The notes under the pieces are model-generated. The model saw only the letters and a list, made by a program, of their open reading frames with translations. It ran no database searches and was not told the DNA's origin. The position numbers and the translations under genes were made by a program. DNA of 64,000 nucleotides from UBA2185 sp964564625 (GTDB lineage Bacteria > Desulfobacterota > Syntrophia > Syntrophales > UBA2185). This document shows, one piece after another, positions 42,107 to 52,153 of the stretch (positions are counted from its first letter, which is position 1; every line of letters starts with the position of its first letter). The stretch covers positions 1-64,000 of the forward strand of contig CAZMBE010000003.1 in assembly GCA_964564625.1 (NCBI GenBank), in the 5' to 3' direction.

Positions 42107-44599
42107 ATGATACGTCCATTAATTCCATTCCTCTTTGCCTTCATAGTGGGAATAACGATTGGCAATTTTCATCGAGTTCCTGATCAGGCATTAATTGTAT
42201 TCCTCATCATTATCTTAATTCTTTTTCTTATAACATCAATTAAGAAATCAGACAAACTGATTACCATTCTTTCAATTATATCGTTTGTTATCCTTGGTAT
42301 TTTAAATATTAACCTGTCTCTTTATCGAGACCCAGGATCAGCGCATATTGTTCATTATATCACCAAAGAAAAGGTAACGGTGGAAGGGATAGTATCTGAA
42401 AACCCCCAAAAATCTTCCGATCGAACAGAGTTAATTGTTTCAGTGCGCAGGCTTATTAAAGACAATCATGGTATCCCCGTCGAAGGATACATTTTACTTT
42501 CTGTAGCCAGCGACCGAGATATTAAATATGGGGATTTTTTACGATTTACAACCACGCTGAGAACACCGCATAGATTCCACAATCCTGGAGGATTTGATTA
42601 TGAAAAATACCTTAAATATAGGGGATTGTTTGTACGAGGTTTTGTGAGGGATTCCTCCGGCATTGTTATCCTAAGAGAAAATCAGGGGAATATTTTCAAA
42701 ATAAACCTTGAGCGGTTTAGAAAAAAAATTGAAAAATTTATTGAAGATAATTCTCTCACACCTGAGAGAGAAATTATACAAGCCATGATACTGGGAAACC
42801 AGGACGGAATTCCAAAAGATATCATGGAAAAGTTTAATAGGACAGGAACCACACACATTATCGCCATATCCGGATTTAACATTGGCATTATCGCGTTCAT
42901 TTCATTTTTTACCATCAGATTACTCATGAAAACATCAACATATATTCTTTTAAGGTTCAATATCGTAACAATATCTACAATTTTTGGTATCATCCCAGTA
43001 GTTATTTACACCTTTATTGCCGGTATGGGAATCTCCGTGGTGCGCGCGTCCATCATGGCGTTAACCTTTATGATCGCAATAATTCTTGGCAAAAACAGGG
43101 ACCTCTATAACAGTTTAGCTTTTGCAGCATTGATCATTCTTGTTATCTCTCCATATTCTCTCTTTGATGTCTCATTTCAACTTTCATTTGTGGCTGTATG
43201 GGCTATTCTCTTTATCACACCGAGATTTACTGCCACGGTGCCTCAAGGAAATCTCGATAAACTGTCAACACATACAATATGGGTAAAAAAGATTTTTATC
43301 AATATCAATCTTTTCATAATCGTATCATTTGCAGCAACTCTTGGAACTCTTCCCTTAATTATTTTTTATTTCAATAGGGTATCGACAATCGTCCTCCTAT
43401 CAAATGTGATTGTTGTCCCTATAATGGGCATTATTGCCATTCCTGTCTGTATGTCCATCATTATTGCTCTTCCGTTATCAAATGCTCTTGCCTTAGTATT
43501 TTTAAACATTGCATCCTATCTCGTGAGGATTTCCATCGCCATCGTAGACTTTTTTGCGTCTCTCCCAGGTTCTTCTTTTTTTGTCAGTACACCTACATTA
43601 CTGGAAATAGGAGTTTACTATCTTTTTCTGATAGTTGCCGTGAAGCTCCTTGATTTCTGGCAATATAAAAAGGCCACTCATACTGAAAGAAAAAATGCCA
43701 TCAGTCAGAGATGGTACAGATTATCATTCGCTGTTCTCGCAGTATTTTTTATAGTTGATGCAATTTATTTATACGCTCGTGATATTCGCAATGATAAACT
43801 GAAAGTTACTTTCATCGACGTAGGTCAGGGGAGTTCCACCCTAATTGAATTACCGGGAGATAAGAAAATTTTGATTGACGGTGGCGGGATCTATGAAAAC
43901 GTATTCGACATCGGGAAATACGTAATCGCCCCTTTTCTCTGGCATGAAAGGATAAAAGAAATCGACATTGTAATTCTTACCCATCCTCACCCAGATCACC
44001 TCAACGGGTTGATCACAATTCTATCGTCTTTTAATGTGAAAGAAGTCTGGACTAACGGCGAAAAGGGAACCTTTAAAACTTACGAAGAGTTTATGAAAAT
44101 TGTTAGAGAAAAGAACATAACTTACAGGCCGATGTCGGAAAAATCCGGCGTTACCATAATTAACGGAACTTCACTTAGTGTCTTTAATCCTGTTAGCCCT
44201 GTTGATTTGAAGAATAACCTTCCGCGGAAGTATGATAGGACGAATAATGACTCTCTTGTCATAAAATTGACTTTCGGGCACGTAAGTTTCCTCTTGCCGG
44301 GTGATATATCGGAACCATCAGAGACTCGACTCATCAAATCCGGCCATGACATCAAAAGCCAGGTAATGCTTGTTCCTCACCATGGAGGTTTCACTTCCAG
44401 CACAATGCCATTTCTTGACAAAGTTCGACCGGAATTTGCCATAGTCAGCTGTGGACCTGACAATAATTTTAATGATCCCCATCCTGACGTTTTGGAAAGA
44501 TACTCAAGGCTCGGCACGAGAATTCTGAGAACAGATATGAACGGCGCGATCAATATAATGACAGATGGTACAACTTTGACGCACAGTACATTCAAGTAG
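42107..44599 (+). CDS. comEC: DNA uptake channel protein ComEC/Rec2
   Basis: The 830-residue protein has an N-terminal pair of membrane helices and an OB-like DUF4131 region. The competence membrane domain follows from about 210 to 500, with HIIAISGFNIGIIAF and GISVVRASIMA. A C-terminal metallo-beta-lactamase domain has DVGQGSSTLIEL and the metal motif THPHPDHLNG near 624-633. It carries single-stranded DNA across the inner membrane during transformation. The ATG at 42107 is chosen because a hydrophobic helix begins there; the frame from 42050 would translate the tandem repeat. It is divergent from the PilSR-like genes, and type IV pili usually feed DNA to ComEC. Confidence 0.93.
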   Translation: MIRPLIPFLFAFIVGITIGNFHRVPDQALIVFLIIILILFLITSIKKSDKLITILSIISFVILGILNINLSLYRDPGSAHIVHYITKEKVTVEGIVSENPQKSSDRTELIVSVRRLIKDNHGIPVEGYILLSVASDRDIKYGDFLRFTTTLRTPHRFHNPGGFDYEKYLKYRGLFVRGFVRDSSGIVILRENQGNIFKINLERFRKKIEKFIEDNSLTPEREIIQAMILGNQDGIPKDIMEKFNRTGTTHIIAISGFNIGIIAFISFFTIRLLMKTSTYILLRFNIVTISTIFGIIPVVIYTFIAGMGISVVRASIMALTFMIAIILGKNRDLYNSLAFAALIILVISPYSLFDVSFQLSFVAVWAILFITPRFTATVPQGNLDKLSTHTIWVKKIFININLFIIVSFAATLGTLPLIIFYFNRVSTIVLLSNVIVVPIMGIIAIPVCMSIIIALPLSNALALVFLNIASYLVRISIAIVDFFASLPGSSFFVSTPTLLEIGVYYLFLIVAVKLLDFWQYKKATHTERKNAISQRWYRLSFAVLAVFFIVDAIYLYARDIRNDKLKVTFIDVGQGSSTLIELPGDKKILIDGGGIYENVFDIGKYVIAPFLWHERIKEIDIVILTHPHPDHLNGLITILSSFNVKEVWTNGEKGTFKTYEEFMKIVREKNITYRPMSEKSGVTIINGTSLSVFNPVSPVDLKNNLPRKYDRTNNDSLVIKLTFGHVSFLLPGDISEPSETRLIKSGHDIKSQVMLVPHHGGFTSSTMPFLDKVRPEFAIVSCGPDNNFNDPHPDVLERYSRLGTRILRTDMNGAINIMTDGTTLTHSTFK

Positions 44600-44772
44600 G
44601 TTGTATAAAGAAAACCTCTGGGTATTGATTTTGCTCATTTCATGATTACGCAGAAACTGAAATTTTTATTGCACTGCCAGATTTTGTGTGTTATCAATCA
44701 TGTCTTTCTTAAATAATTATAAATATAGTAAAATTATTCATTTAACAATGATTAGAACAGCAATTAATCTCT

Positions 44773-46038
44773 ATGGACAGCATCACCGCAGTTAAAGGAT
44801 TCAAAGATATCCTTCCACGAGAAACGGGGAAATGGCACTACATTGAGGGTGTCGCACGGGAAACATTCACGGCGTTCGGTTTCCGGGAAATACGAGTCCC
44901 CATTCTCGAGAAGACAGATCTTTTCCGCAGAAGTATTGGCGAAGCGACAGATATCGTCGAAAAGGAGATGTATACATTTTCAGACCGGGGAGACGAGTAT
45001 TTGACTCTTCGTCCAGAGGCAACTGCATCCATTGTACGTTCATATCTGGAACACGCCATGTATGCCTCTGATCCCGTTGCAAAACTTTTTACCATCGGTC
45101 CCATGTTCAGACGGGAAAGACCCCAAAAAGGTCGCTACAGACAATTTCATCAGATCAACGTAGAGCTTATCGGTCTAGATGATCCCCGTGCCGATGCGGA
45201 ACTAATGATCATGCTCACTCAATTTTTGGAGCGTGTACAGCTTTCACAATTGAAACTGCAGATTAATTCCCTCGGATGCAACGCATGTCGACCTCCTTTC
45301 AAAAAGGCATTAACTGACTATATAGAGGGCAAAAGAACCGGCCTTTGCGAAGATTGCCGTCGTCGCATCAATACAAATCCTCTGAGGGTTTTTGATTGCA
45401 AAGTGACAGGCTGCAACGAAATAATTGACAGCGCACCAAGGTTGCTCAACTTTCTCTGTCATGCATGTGAGGATCATTTTATTAAAGTGAGAGAAGCCCT
45501 GGATACATTTGTAATACCCTATGAAATAAATACAAAGATGGTACGAGGCCTAGATTATTATGAGAAAACAACTTTTGAAGTCGTAACGGAATATTTGGGA
45601 GCGCAAAATGCCGTCGTTGGTGGAGGCCGCTATGACGGGCTCGTGAGCGTCCTTGGAGGGCCGAATATACCCGGAATCGGATTTGCCATAGGATGTGAAC
45701 GTCTGATTTCTCTTTCATCTTTGAAGGATACTGATTTTCTTATACATCCAGATCTTTACATTGCTGCACTGGGAAATGAAGCACAAAAATTAGCCTTCAG
45801 GATTTGCAACCGCCTCCGAATTCAGGGTGTAAAGACGGAAATCGATTATGCAGGTAAAAGTCTTAAGAGCCAGATGAAAAGAGCGGACAAGCTTCATTGC
45901 CGCTTCACGCTTATTCTTGGTGAGCAAGAAATTATGGCAAATAAAGCTGAATTGAGAAATATGCTCGACGCGACGCAGGAAAAAGTTGACCTTGATACCC
46001 TGGAAGAAACCATTTTGAATGTGGTGAAAGGAAGATAA
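44773..46038 (+). CDS. hisS: Histidyl-tRNA synthetase
   Basis: The 421-residue class II synthetase has the HisRS features. Motif 1 includes KGFKDILP and EATDIVEKEMYTF. Motif 2 is MFRRERPQKGRYRQFHQINVE near 112-132, and the histidine-specific LVRGLDYYEKTTFEV-like segment lies near 258. GIGFAIGCERL forms motif 3, and a C-terminal anticodon domain follows. It charges tRNA-His. aspS starts four bases later, a frequent hisS-aspS pairing. The 173-base spacer before it is AT-rich and shows no T-box. Confidence 0.97.
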   Translation: MDSITAVKGFKDILPRETGKWHYIEGVARETFTAFGFREIRVPILEKTDLFRRSIGEATDIVEKEMYTFSDRGDEYLTLRPEATASIVRSYLEHAMYASDPVAKLFTIGPMFRRERPQKGRYRQFHQINVELIGLDDPRADAELMIMLTQFLERVQLSQLKLQINSLGCNACRPPFKKALTDYIEGKRTGLCEDCRRRINTNPLRVFDCKVTGCNEIIDSAPRLLNFLCHACEDHFIKVREALDTFVIPYEINTKMVRGLDYYEKTTFEVVTEYLGAQNAVVGGGRYDGLVSVLGGPNIPGIGFAIGCERLISLSSLKDTDFLIHPDLYIAALGNEAQKLAFRICNRLRIQGVKTEIDYAGKSLKSQMKRADKLHCRFTLILGEQEIMANKAELRNMLDATQEKVDLDTLEETILNVVKGR

Positions 46039-46042
46039 AACG

Positions 46043-47818
46043 TTGGCCGATTTTTTGACAACAGAGAAAAGATCTCATTATTGCGGTAATCTTAACGCCT
46101 CCCATGTTGGTCTCGAAGTAATTCTCATGGGATGGGTGCACAGAAGGAGAGATCATGGGGGTGTGATTTTTGTTGATCTCAGGGATCGTGAGGGAATTGT
46201 ACAGGTCGTATTCAACCCTGATATCAATCCGGATAGTCACGTAGAAGCGCATAAAATCAGAAGTGAATTCGTTTTAGCCATACGAGGCAGGATACAAAGA
46301 AGACCTCAGGGAATGGAAAATCATGATTTGCCCAGCGGCGAAATTGAAGTTATGGTAGAAGATCTCGAAATCTTTAACGAGTCAAAAACTCCGCCATTTA
46401 TGCTGAATGAGGATATGGACATATCCGAAAATGTCCGTTTGAAGTATCGTTACCTCGATCTTAGGCGGCCTGAGATCCAAAAGAATCTTATGCTTCGAAA
46501 CAGAATCGCCTCCGAAGCACGTCAGTATTTTCAAAAAAATGGTTTTATTGAAGTGGAAACACCCTTCCTAACAAAGAGCACCCCCGAAGGGGCACGTGAT
46601 TATCTTGTTCCAAGCCGTGTTAATCAGGGTATGTTTTATGCCCTTCCCCAGTCTCCCCAGCTTTTTAAACAGTTACTCATGGTTTCCGGATTCGATCGAT
46701 ACTATCAAATTGCCAGATGTTTTCGTGATGAGGACCTGAGGGCGGACCGGCAGCCTGAATTTACTCAGATCGATGTAGAAATGTCATTTATTACGGAGGA
46801 CGATATTTTCGGAATAACGGACAGTCTTATCGCCTATCTGTTCAAAACCTGCCTGAATAAACAGTTGACCATTCCCTTTCCCAAGATTTCATACGAGCAT
46901 GCCATGGAGAGATACGGCAGAGACAACCCCGACATGCGTTTTGGTTTGGAACTGATTGATATCACGGGCATCGTCAGGAATTCCGGTCTCAAACTATTCC
47001 AGGAAGCGGCGACTACCGGCGGGGTTGTGAAGGCTGTTAAGATTGAAGAAGGAGCACGTCTTTCCCGAAAAGATCTTGATGGATTTACCGACTTTGTCAG
47101 CGCTTATGGAGCCAAAGGTATTGCCTGGGCTCGAGTGAATCCCGAGGGATGGACATCACCGATTTTTAAGTTTCTCACACCCCCTGAAGTGAAAAATATT
47201 AATGAGAAAATGGAGGCCAAGAATGGGGATGTGATCGTTTTTCTCGCCGATACCCCCCCTGTTGCAAATGATGCACTGGGGAATCTCAGAATTCATCTCG
47301 CAAAAAAACTAAATCTGATAGATTCAGAGCAATTTGCTTTTACATGGGTAAACGAATTCCCATTGTTCGAATACAGCGACGCTGAAAAAAGACTGGTTTC
47401 AAAACACCATCCTTTTACATCTCCTGTCATGGAGGATCTTGCCCTTCTTTCTACTGATCCGGGTAAAGTAAGAGCGAGGGCCTATGATATTGTCTTAAAC
47501 GGCACGGAAATAGGCGGAGGAAGCATTCGCATACACAGGCGGAATATCCAAAACATGATTTTTAGTGCTTTAGGACTTCAGGAACAGGAAACCAGAACAA
47601 AGTTTGGATTCCTTCTTGATGCTTTAGAGTACGGAACCCCTCCGCACGGTGGCATTGCCATTGGCTTTGACAGGCTTGTAATGATAATGGCCGGTGCTGA
47701 TTCCATTAGAGATGTGATTGCGTTTCCCAAAACGCAGAGAGCGACATGTCTCCTGACGGATGCACCATCTGAAGTAAGCATAGAGCAGCTGATGGAACTT
47801 TCCCTAAAAATAGTATAA
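46043..47818 (+). CDS. aspS: Aspartyl-tRNA synthetase
   Basis: The 591-residue class IIb synthetase has an N-terminal OB-fold anticodon domain (GWVHRRRDHGGVIFVDLRDREG). It also has the motif 2 loop FRDEDLRADRQPEFTQIDVE, the bacterial GAD insertion and motif 3 GIAIGFDRLVMIMAG. It charges tRNA-Asp and, in organisms lacking asparagine synthetase, possibly tRNA-Asn as well. The start is TTG at 46043 with AAAGGAAG about nine bases upstream. It is translated from the same message as hisS. Confidence 0.96.
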   Translation: MADFLTTEKRSHYCGNLNASHVGLEVILMGWVHRRRDHGGVIFVDLRDREGIVQVVFNPDINPDSHVEAHKIRSEFVLAIRGRIQRRPQGMENHDLPSGEIEVMVEDLEIFNESKTPPFMLNEDMDISENVRLKYRYLDLRRPEIQKNLMLRNRIASEARQYFQKNGFIEVETPFLTKSTPEGARDYLVPSRVNQGMFYALPQSPQLFKQLLMVSGFDRYYQIARCFRDEDLRADRQPEFTQIDVEMSFITEDDIFGITDSLIAYLFKTCLNKQLTIPFPKISYEHAMERYGRDNPDMRFGLELIDITGIVRNSGLKLFQEAATTGGVVKAVKIEEGARLSRKDLDGFTDFVSAYGAKGIAWARVNPEGWTSPIFKFLTPPEVKNINEKMEAKNGDVIVFLADTPPVANDALGNLRIHLAKKLNLIDSEQFAFTWVNEFPLFEYSDAEKRLVSKHHPFTSPVMEDLALLSTDPGKVRARAYDIVLNGTEIGGGSIRIHRRNIQNMIFSALGLQEQETRTKFGFLLDALEYGTPPHGGIAIGFDRLVMIMAGADSIRDVIAFPKTQRATCLLTDAPSEVSIEQLMELSLKIV

Positions 47819-47947
47819 TATCCCTACGTGGTTTTCTATTGACAGAAGAGACATGTATTTATTAATTTGGCTCTGTCTTGAGAAAAGGCATTGACGGTTT
47901 CACCAAGGCTACAGTTGCTTTTTAAAATATGCAAGGAAGCTATGTAC

Positions 47948-48208
47948 ATGGTATATAGTAAATCGTGTGGGGAAAATGTGAACTGTACTTCTTTTGCTTC
48001 GGGATGCGCGAAACAGTGGGTACAGAGAGCAGTATTGCAACAGAAGCAAGAACGTACACAACGCCCTGAAGAATCAAAAGCAGCCCTTGCGATGCAAAAC
48101 GGGGCTGTGGAAGAACAGGAAGCCCAACAGATAATATTTGAAAGACAGATAGGTGCAGCTGCTAACTCCTATTTACTACGCCAGAAGGCAAATTTATCGA
48201 TAGACTGA
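47948..48208 (+). CDS. Small hypothetical protein
   Basis: An 86-codon frame has AAGGAAG nine bases before its ATG at 47948. The N-terminus holds three cysteines within 20 residues. The rest is rich in Gln, Glu, Arg and Ala and probably helical. I recognise no family. Its stop codon lies inside the 5' arm of the hairpin ahead of the next gene. It could be a real small protein or a leader frame; coding character is modest. Confidence 0.4.
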   Translation: MVYSKSCGENVNCTSFASGCAKQWVQRAVLQQKQERTQRPEESKAALAMQNGAVEEQEAQQIIFERQIGAAANSYLLRQKANLSID

Positions 48209-48265
48209 AACCTGCGGCATATTACTACAGGGGGCACCGCTGGTTTCAGGGTGTCTTCTTTTTTT
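48205..48265 (+). terminator. Hairpin plus T-run before the Re-citrate-synthase-like gene
   Basis: CTGAAACC (48205-48212) pairs with GGTTTCAG (48242-48249), and inside it GCGG (48214-48217) pairs with CCGC (48237-48240). A run of seven T lies ten bases after the stem. It could end the hisS-aspS message or act as an attenuator for the next gene, whose ATG is 39 bases away. Confidence 0.45.
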
Positions 48266-48287
48266 ACAATAAAATGGAGTAATCATT

Positions 48288-50177
48288 ATGGCACGATGGA
48301 ATAAGGAAAGAAGGGTTCTTGACCACGAGCATACCAAATTCTGGAAGCTCGATCTCAAAGACGTAATGGAGCCCAATTTGCAGAAAAGTGTTTTCCCTTA
48401 TGATGAAGTGAGCAGAATTGATTTTGATCACAAAATCATTCCTATAAATCCTGCTGAGGATATATTTATAACAGATACTACTTTCAGAGACGGACAACAG
48501 GCAATGCCTCCCTATACAGTAAAGCAGATTGTTGACCTTTTTGCTTTGATGAGCAAGCTTGGGGGCGAGAACGGTATAATCAGACAATCGGAATTCTTCC
48601 TCTACAGCAAGAAAGATAGAGATGCCGTGGCAAGGTGTCTCGAACTGGGTCTAAAATACCCTGAGATTACCGGCTGGATTAGGGCACAAAAAGAAGATAT
48701 TAGGCTGGTGAAGGAAGCCGGATTGAAGGAAACAGGTATATTGACCTCTGTTTCCGACTACCATATTTTCCTCAAGTTGAATATGACACGAAAAAAAGCG
48801 TTCGATGAGTACATAGGTATCGTTAAAAGCATTCTTGAGGAAGGTATCGTGCCGAGGTGTCACTTCGAAGATATTACCAGAGCAGAAATCTATGGTTTCT
48901 GCATTCCTTTCGCCATTGAACTTATGAAGCTGCGTGAAGAAAGCGGCATCGACATTAAGATCCGGCTTTGCGATACCATGGGATACGGCGTAACATACCC
49001 TGGTGCATCACTTCCGCGAAGTATCGATAAATTAATAAGGGCTTTTATTGAGGAAGGAGGTGTTCCCGGTCATCTGCTTGAATGGCACGGTCATAACGAT
49101 TTTCATAAGGCCCTCATAAATGCCTCAACAGCCTGGCTGTATGGATGCGGTGGTGCAAACGGAACATTGTTGGGCTTAGGAGAAAGAACCGGCAACGCCC
49201 CCATAGAAGGCCTTATCATTGAGTATATTAGCCTTAGGGGTACAACTAATGGTATCGACACCACTATTATAACTGATATTGCCGAATACTTTGAGAGTGA
49301 AATCGGTGTGAAAATTCCTGTTAATTACCCCTTCGTCGGTGCAGAATTTAACATTACCAAAGCAGGCATCCATGCGGACGGTCTCATCAAGAATGAAGAA
49401 ATCTACAATATCTTTAACACTACAAAGATATTGAGGAGACCCATAATAACAATGATCACCGATAAATCGGGAAAAGCCGGTATTGCGCACTGGATTAATA
49501 CGCGTCTCAGCGCAAAGGGCAAAGCGATAATTGATAAAACACATCCTGGTGTGTCTAAAATCAATAAGTGGGTTATGGAACAATACGAGTCTGGAAGGGT
49601 AACCGGTATATCCCACGAAGAACTTGAGAGAATGGTTCGCAAATTTCTACCGGAACTCTTTATGTCAGATTTGGACAAAATCAAGTATATGGCAACTCAG
49701 GCCGCAATGGATGTTGTCAAACAGGTAATCGATCACCCCGTGATGAAGACAATGAAACCAGATCTTCAGGAACCGATTATGCAGCAGACTATTGAAGAGA
49801 ATCCGTCTATACAGTTTGCCTATGTGGTAGACATGAACGGGAAAAAGACAACAAAGAACATAACCAATATCGCTGACAGGGCGAAATATGAAAACTATGG
49901 AGTTGGTACGGATCAGTCGGATAGAGAATGGTTCATCAAACCCTTGCAGACAGGAAAGATGCATGTAACCAATTTCTATATATCCAAAATGACTGGGGCT
50001 TTATGTATAACGGTTTCCGCCCCCCTCATCGATGATAATGATGAAATGGTTGGCATATTCGGTGTGGATATAAAATTCGAAGATTGGGTGAAGAGGGTGG
50101 AAGATATTGCCGAAGCAACACAAATCGCCCTCAGGGAAGAATATGAGGCGAAATCGAAATCGGACCGCTGGATCTAA
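48288..50177 (+). CDS. Re-citrate-synthase-like enzyme with C-terminal Cache domain
   Basis: The 629-residue protein has a DRE-TIM (HMGL-like) domain from about 55 to 330. DTTFRDGQQ near residue 63 and HGHND near 267 supply the metal and catalytic residues, and FNITKAGIHADG near 355 is typical of the isopropylmalate/homocitrate synthase class. The size, about 70 kDa, and sequence type fit the Re-citrate synthase known from Clostridium kluyveri and Syntrophus aciditrophicus, which condenses oxaloacetate and acetyl-CoA. Residues about 500-615 (SIQFAYVVDMNGKKTT... to GIFGVDIKFEDW) look like a Cache ligand-sensing domain, without membrane helices. GGAG lies about eight bases before the ATG. Homocitrate or isopropylmalate synthase is the alternative. 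Confidence 0.75.
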   Translation: MARWNKERRVLDHEHTKFWKLDLKDVMEPNLQKSVFPYDEVSRIDFDHKIIPINPAEDIFITDTTFRDGQQAMPPYTVKQIVDLFALMSKLGGENGIIRQSEFFLYSKKDRDAVARCLELGLKYPEITGWIRAQKEDIRLVKEAGLKETGILTSVSDYHIFLKLNMTRKKAFDEYIGIVKSILEEGIVPRCHFEDITRAEIYGFCIPFAIELMKLREESGIDIKIRLCDTMGYGVTYPGASLPRSIDKLIRAFIEEGGVPGHLLEWHGHNDFHKALINASTAWLYGCGGANGTLLGLGERTGNAPIEGLIIEYISLRGTTNGIDTTIITDIAEYFESEIGVKIPVNYPFVGAEFNITKAGIHADGLIKNEEIYNIFNTTKILRRPIITMITDKSGKAGIAHWINTRLSAKGKAIIDKTHPGVSKINKWVMEQYESGRVTGISHEELERMVRKFLPELFMSDLDKIKYMATQAAMDVVKQVIDHPVMKTMKPDLQEPIMQQTIEENPSIQFAYVVDMNGKKTTKNITNIADRAKYENYGVGTDQSDREWFIKPLQTGKMHVTNFYISKMTGALCITVSAPLIDDNDEMVGIFGVDIKFEDWVKRVEDIAEATQIALREEYEAKSKSDRWI

Positions 50178-52153
50178 TAGGATCTGACAGCTTCATTGAT
50201 CATCCACTGGTCATATGGACAAGCACTTATATATCCTGGTGATTGGTCAAGTTCTCTGATAAACCTGGAAGGGCAATGTGTCATGCTTCCTGCATTCCTG
50301 TTATAATTGAGTAAAGGGTAACAGAGGTAAAGCTGATCCTTTGCCCTTGTTGTCGCAACATAGAAGAGCCTCCGTTCTTCTTCTTCACCATCCGGGTCTT
50401 TCAAAGCACGAGCCAGCGGTATCATTCCGTCAGAACACCATATTATGAACACGACCATCCATTCAAGTCCTTTTGCCTGATGGATCGTACTAAGAATGAT
50501 TTTGTTGCCATTTATTTCATCCAATTCTTCTTCGTTCGTTTCGTACATATTTGTCATCAGGGACATTTCACTTACAAAATCATTCAAAGAATAATACTTA
50601 GCGGAAAAATTCGACAGTTGTTCCAGGTCATCTACTCTTGAAGCGGCATCGATATATCTCTCATGCAGGTAATCCCTATACCCGCTCTCCATCAATATTT
50701 GGATAATTTTTGAAGGACTTGCCCCGGATACAAGTCGTGTAAGTCTTTCAAAGGTACACTGGCAATGCACTAGTCCCTGTTTCGCCGTTTTTGTGACGAT
50801 CTTCAGTAACTCTTCGTTTAACACCGCAGCGAGAGGAGTATGCTTTGATGACAAATATTTCCAAACTTTATCTGCTGTTGCTTTACCAATCTTGTCATAT
50901 AGTCCGAGTACTCTCTTCCATGCAAGTTCATCGTGAGGATTTACCATGATCCTCATGTATGAGGTTACATCCTTAATATGAGCCTGTTCAAAAAAACGCA
51001 CACCGGACCGAATTTCAAATGGGACTCCTCTGCGTGTCATCTCCATCTGCATCTCCATGGAGTGATAGTGGGCTCGATACAGCACTGATATTTCATTGAG
51101 AAGAATACCTTCCCCTATCAGTTCAAGAATCCTTTGGGATACGAAATTAGCCTGCTGGATGACGTCTTTTACCGGCACGAGAATCGGCTTTATACCTTTG
51201 TCTCTCACAGACCTGAGAACTTTTTTATACTGCTTGTTGTTATTGACGATACTCATGTTCGCTAGATGTAAAATTTCCGGTGTGCTCCTATAGTTTGTTT
51301 CAAGCTTGAAAACCTTGCAGGCAGGATATTTTGTGGGAAATGATAGGATATTTTCAAAATTTGCTCCTCTAAACGCATATATACTTTGCGAATCATCACC
51401 GACGGCCATGATATTTCCATGATTCGACGCCAAAAGATCCACCATTTCTGCTTGAATCGCGTTCGTATCCTGGTATTCATCAACAAGGATATGGGAGAAC
51501 TTCTCAGTATAGATCTGAAGGATATGGGGATACTCCAGGAGGATTTTTTTACAATTGACGAGCAGATCATCAAAATCCATTACGTTCAGCTTCTTTTTAC
51601 GAATTTGATACTGTGATGAAACCTGTTCTATACCATCTACGTTATAATAAAAATATGGGTGTCTTCTTTTCACCACCTCTTCGAATGGAAGTTCTGTGTT
51701 CACAGAAAAACTGATAACATCCCTTACTACATCTCCCTTGGGAAACTTCCCGTTTTGAGAGTTAAGTCCCATTTCTGATATACATGTAGTAATTAACTGA
51801 GATGAGTCATCAGTGTCTAAAATAGAGAAGTTTCGTTCATAACCCAAATAATGCGAATGTGCTCTCAGGATAAGATGGGAAATATGGTGAAACGTTCCTC
51901 CCCACATATAACTTAAATCGCGATCAATGAGGGCTCTTACCCTTGAAAGCATGATGCGCGCAGCCTTGTTGGTAAAGGTTGCCAATAATATCCTTTCCGG
52001 TTTTATTCCTGTTTCTATTAATCGTGCAACCCGGTAGGTCAAAGTACGGGTCTTGCCGCTCCCTGCACCAGCAATGACAAGAATGGGACCGCGTTCCTCC
52101 ATTACTACATGCAGTTGTTCAGCATTAAGCTCTTTCCCATAATCAATCATTAA
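50174..52153 (-). CDS. UvrD/Rep-family DNA helicase
   Basis: The 659-residue protein is a superfamily 1A helicase. Q-motif LNAEQ lies at 8-12, Walker A GAGSGKT at 28-34, DEYQDTN near 228 and LETNYRST near 290. The late motifs STIHQAKGLEW and FYVATTRAKDQLYL are also present. It unwinds DNA 3'-5' in repair or replication restart. The ATG at 52153 overlaps the upstream gene by 11 bases; earlier in-frame starts overlap more. Its stop codon overlaps the stop of the convergent Re-citrate-synthase-like gene by four bases. PcrA and Rep paralogues cannot be told apart here. Confidence 0.92.
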   Translation of the reverse strand, partial: LMIDYGKELNAEQLHVVMEERGPILVIAGAGSGKTRTLTYRVARLIETGIKPERILLATFTNKAARIMLSRVRALIDRDLSYMWGGTFHHISHLILRAHSHYLGYERNFSILDTDDSSQLITTCISEMGLNSQNGKFPKGDVVRDVISFSVNTELPFEEVVKRRHPYFYYNVDGIEQVSSQYQIRKKKLNVMDFDDLLVNCKKILLEYPHILQIYTEKFSHILVDEYQDTNAIQAEMVDLLASNHGNIMAVGDDSQSIYAFRGANFENILSFPTKYPACKVFKLETNYRSTPEILHLANMSIVNNNKQYKKVLRSVRDKGIKPILVPVKDVIQQANFVSQRILELIGEGILLNEISVLYRAHYHSMEMQMEMTRRGVPFEIRSGVRFFEQAHIKDVTSYMRIMVNPHDELAWKRVLGLYDKIGKATADKVWKYLSSKHTPLAAVLNEELLKIVTKTAKQGLVHCQCTFERLTRLVSGASPSKIIQILMESGYRDYLHERYIDAASRVDDLEQLSNFSAKYYSLNDFVSEMSLMTNMYETNEEELDEINGNKIILSTIHQAKGLEWMVVFIIWCSDGMIPLARALKDPDGEEEERRLFYVATTRAKDQLYLCYPLLNYNRNAGSMTHCPSRFIRELDQSPGYISACPYDQWMINEAVRSY

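Noticed and set aside
44600..44772. T-box leader upstream of hisS-aspS
   Set aside because: No conserved T-box sequence, terminator or antiterminator pairing is visible.
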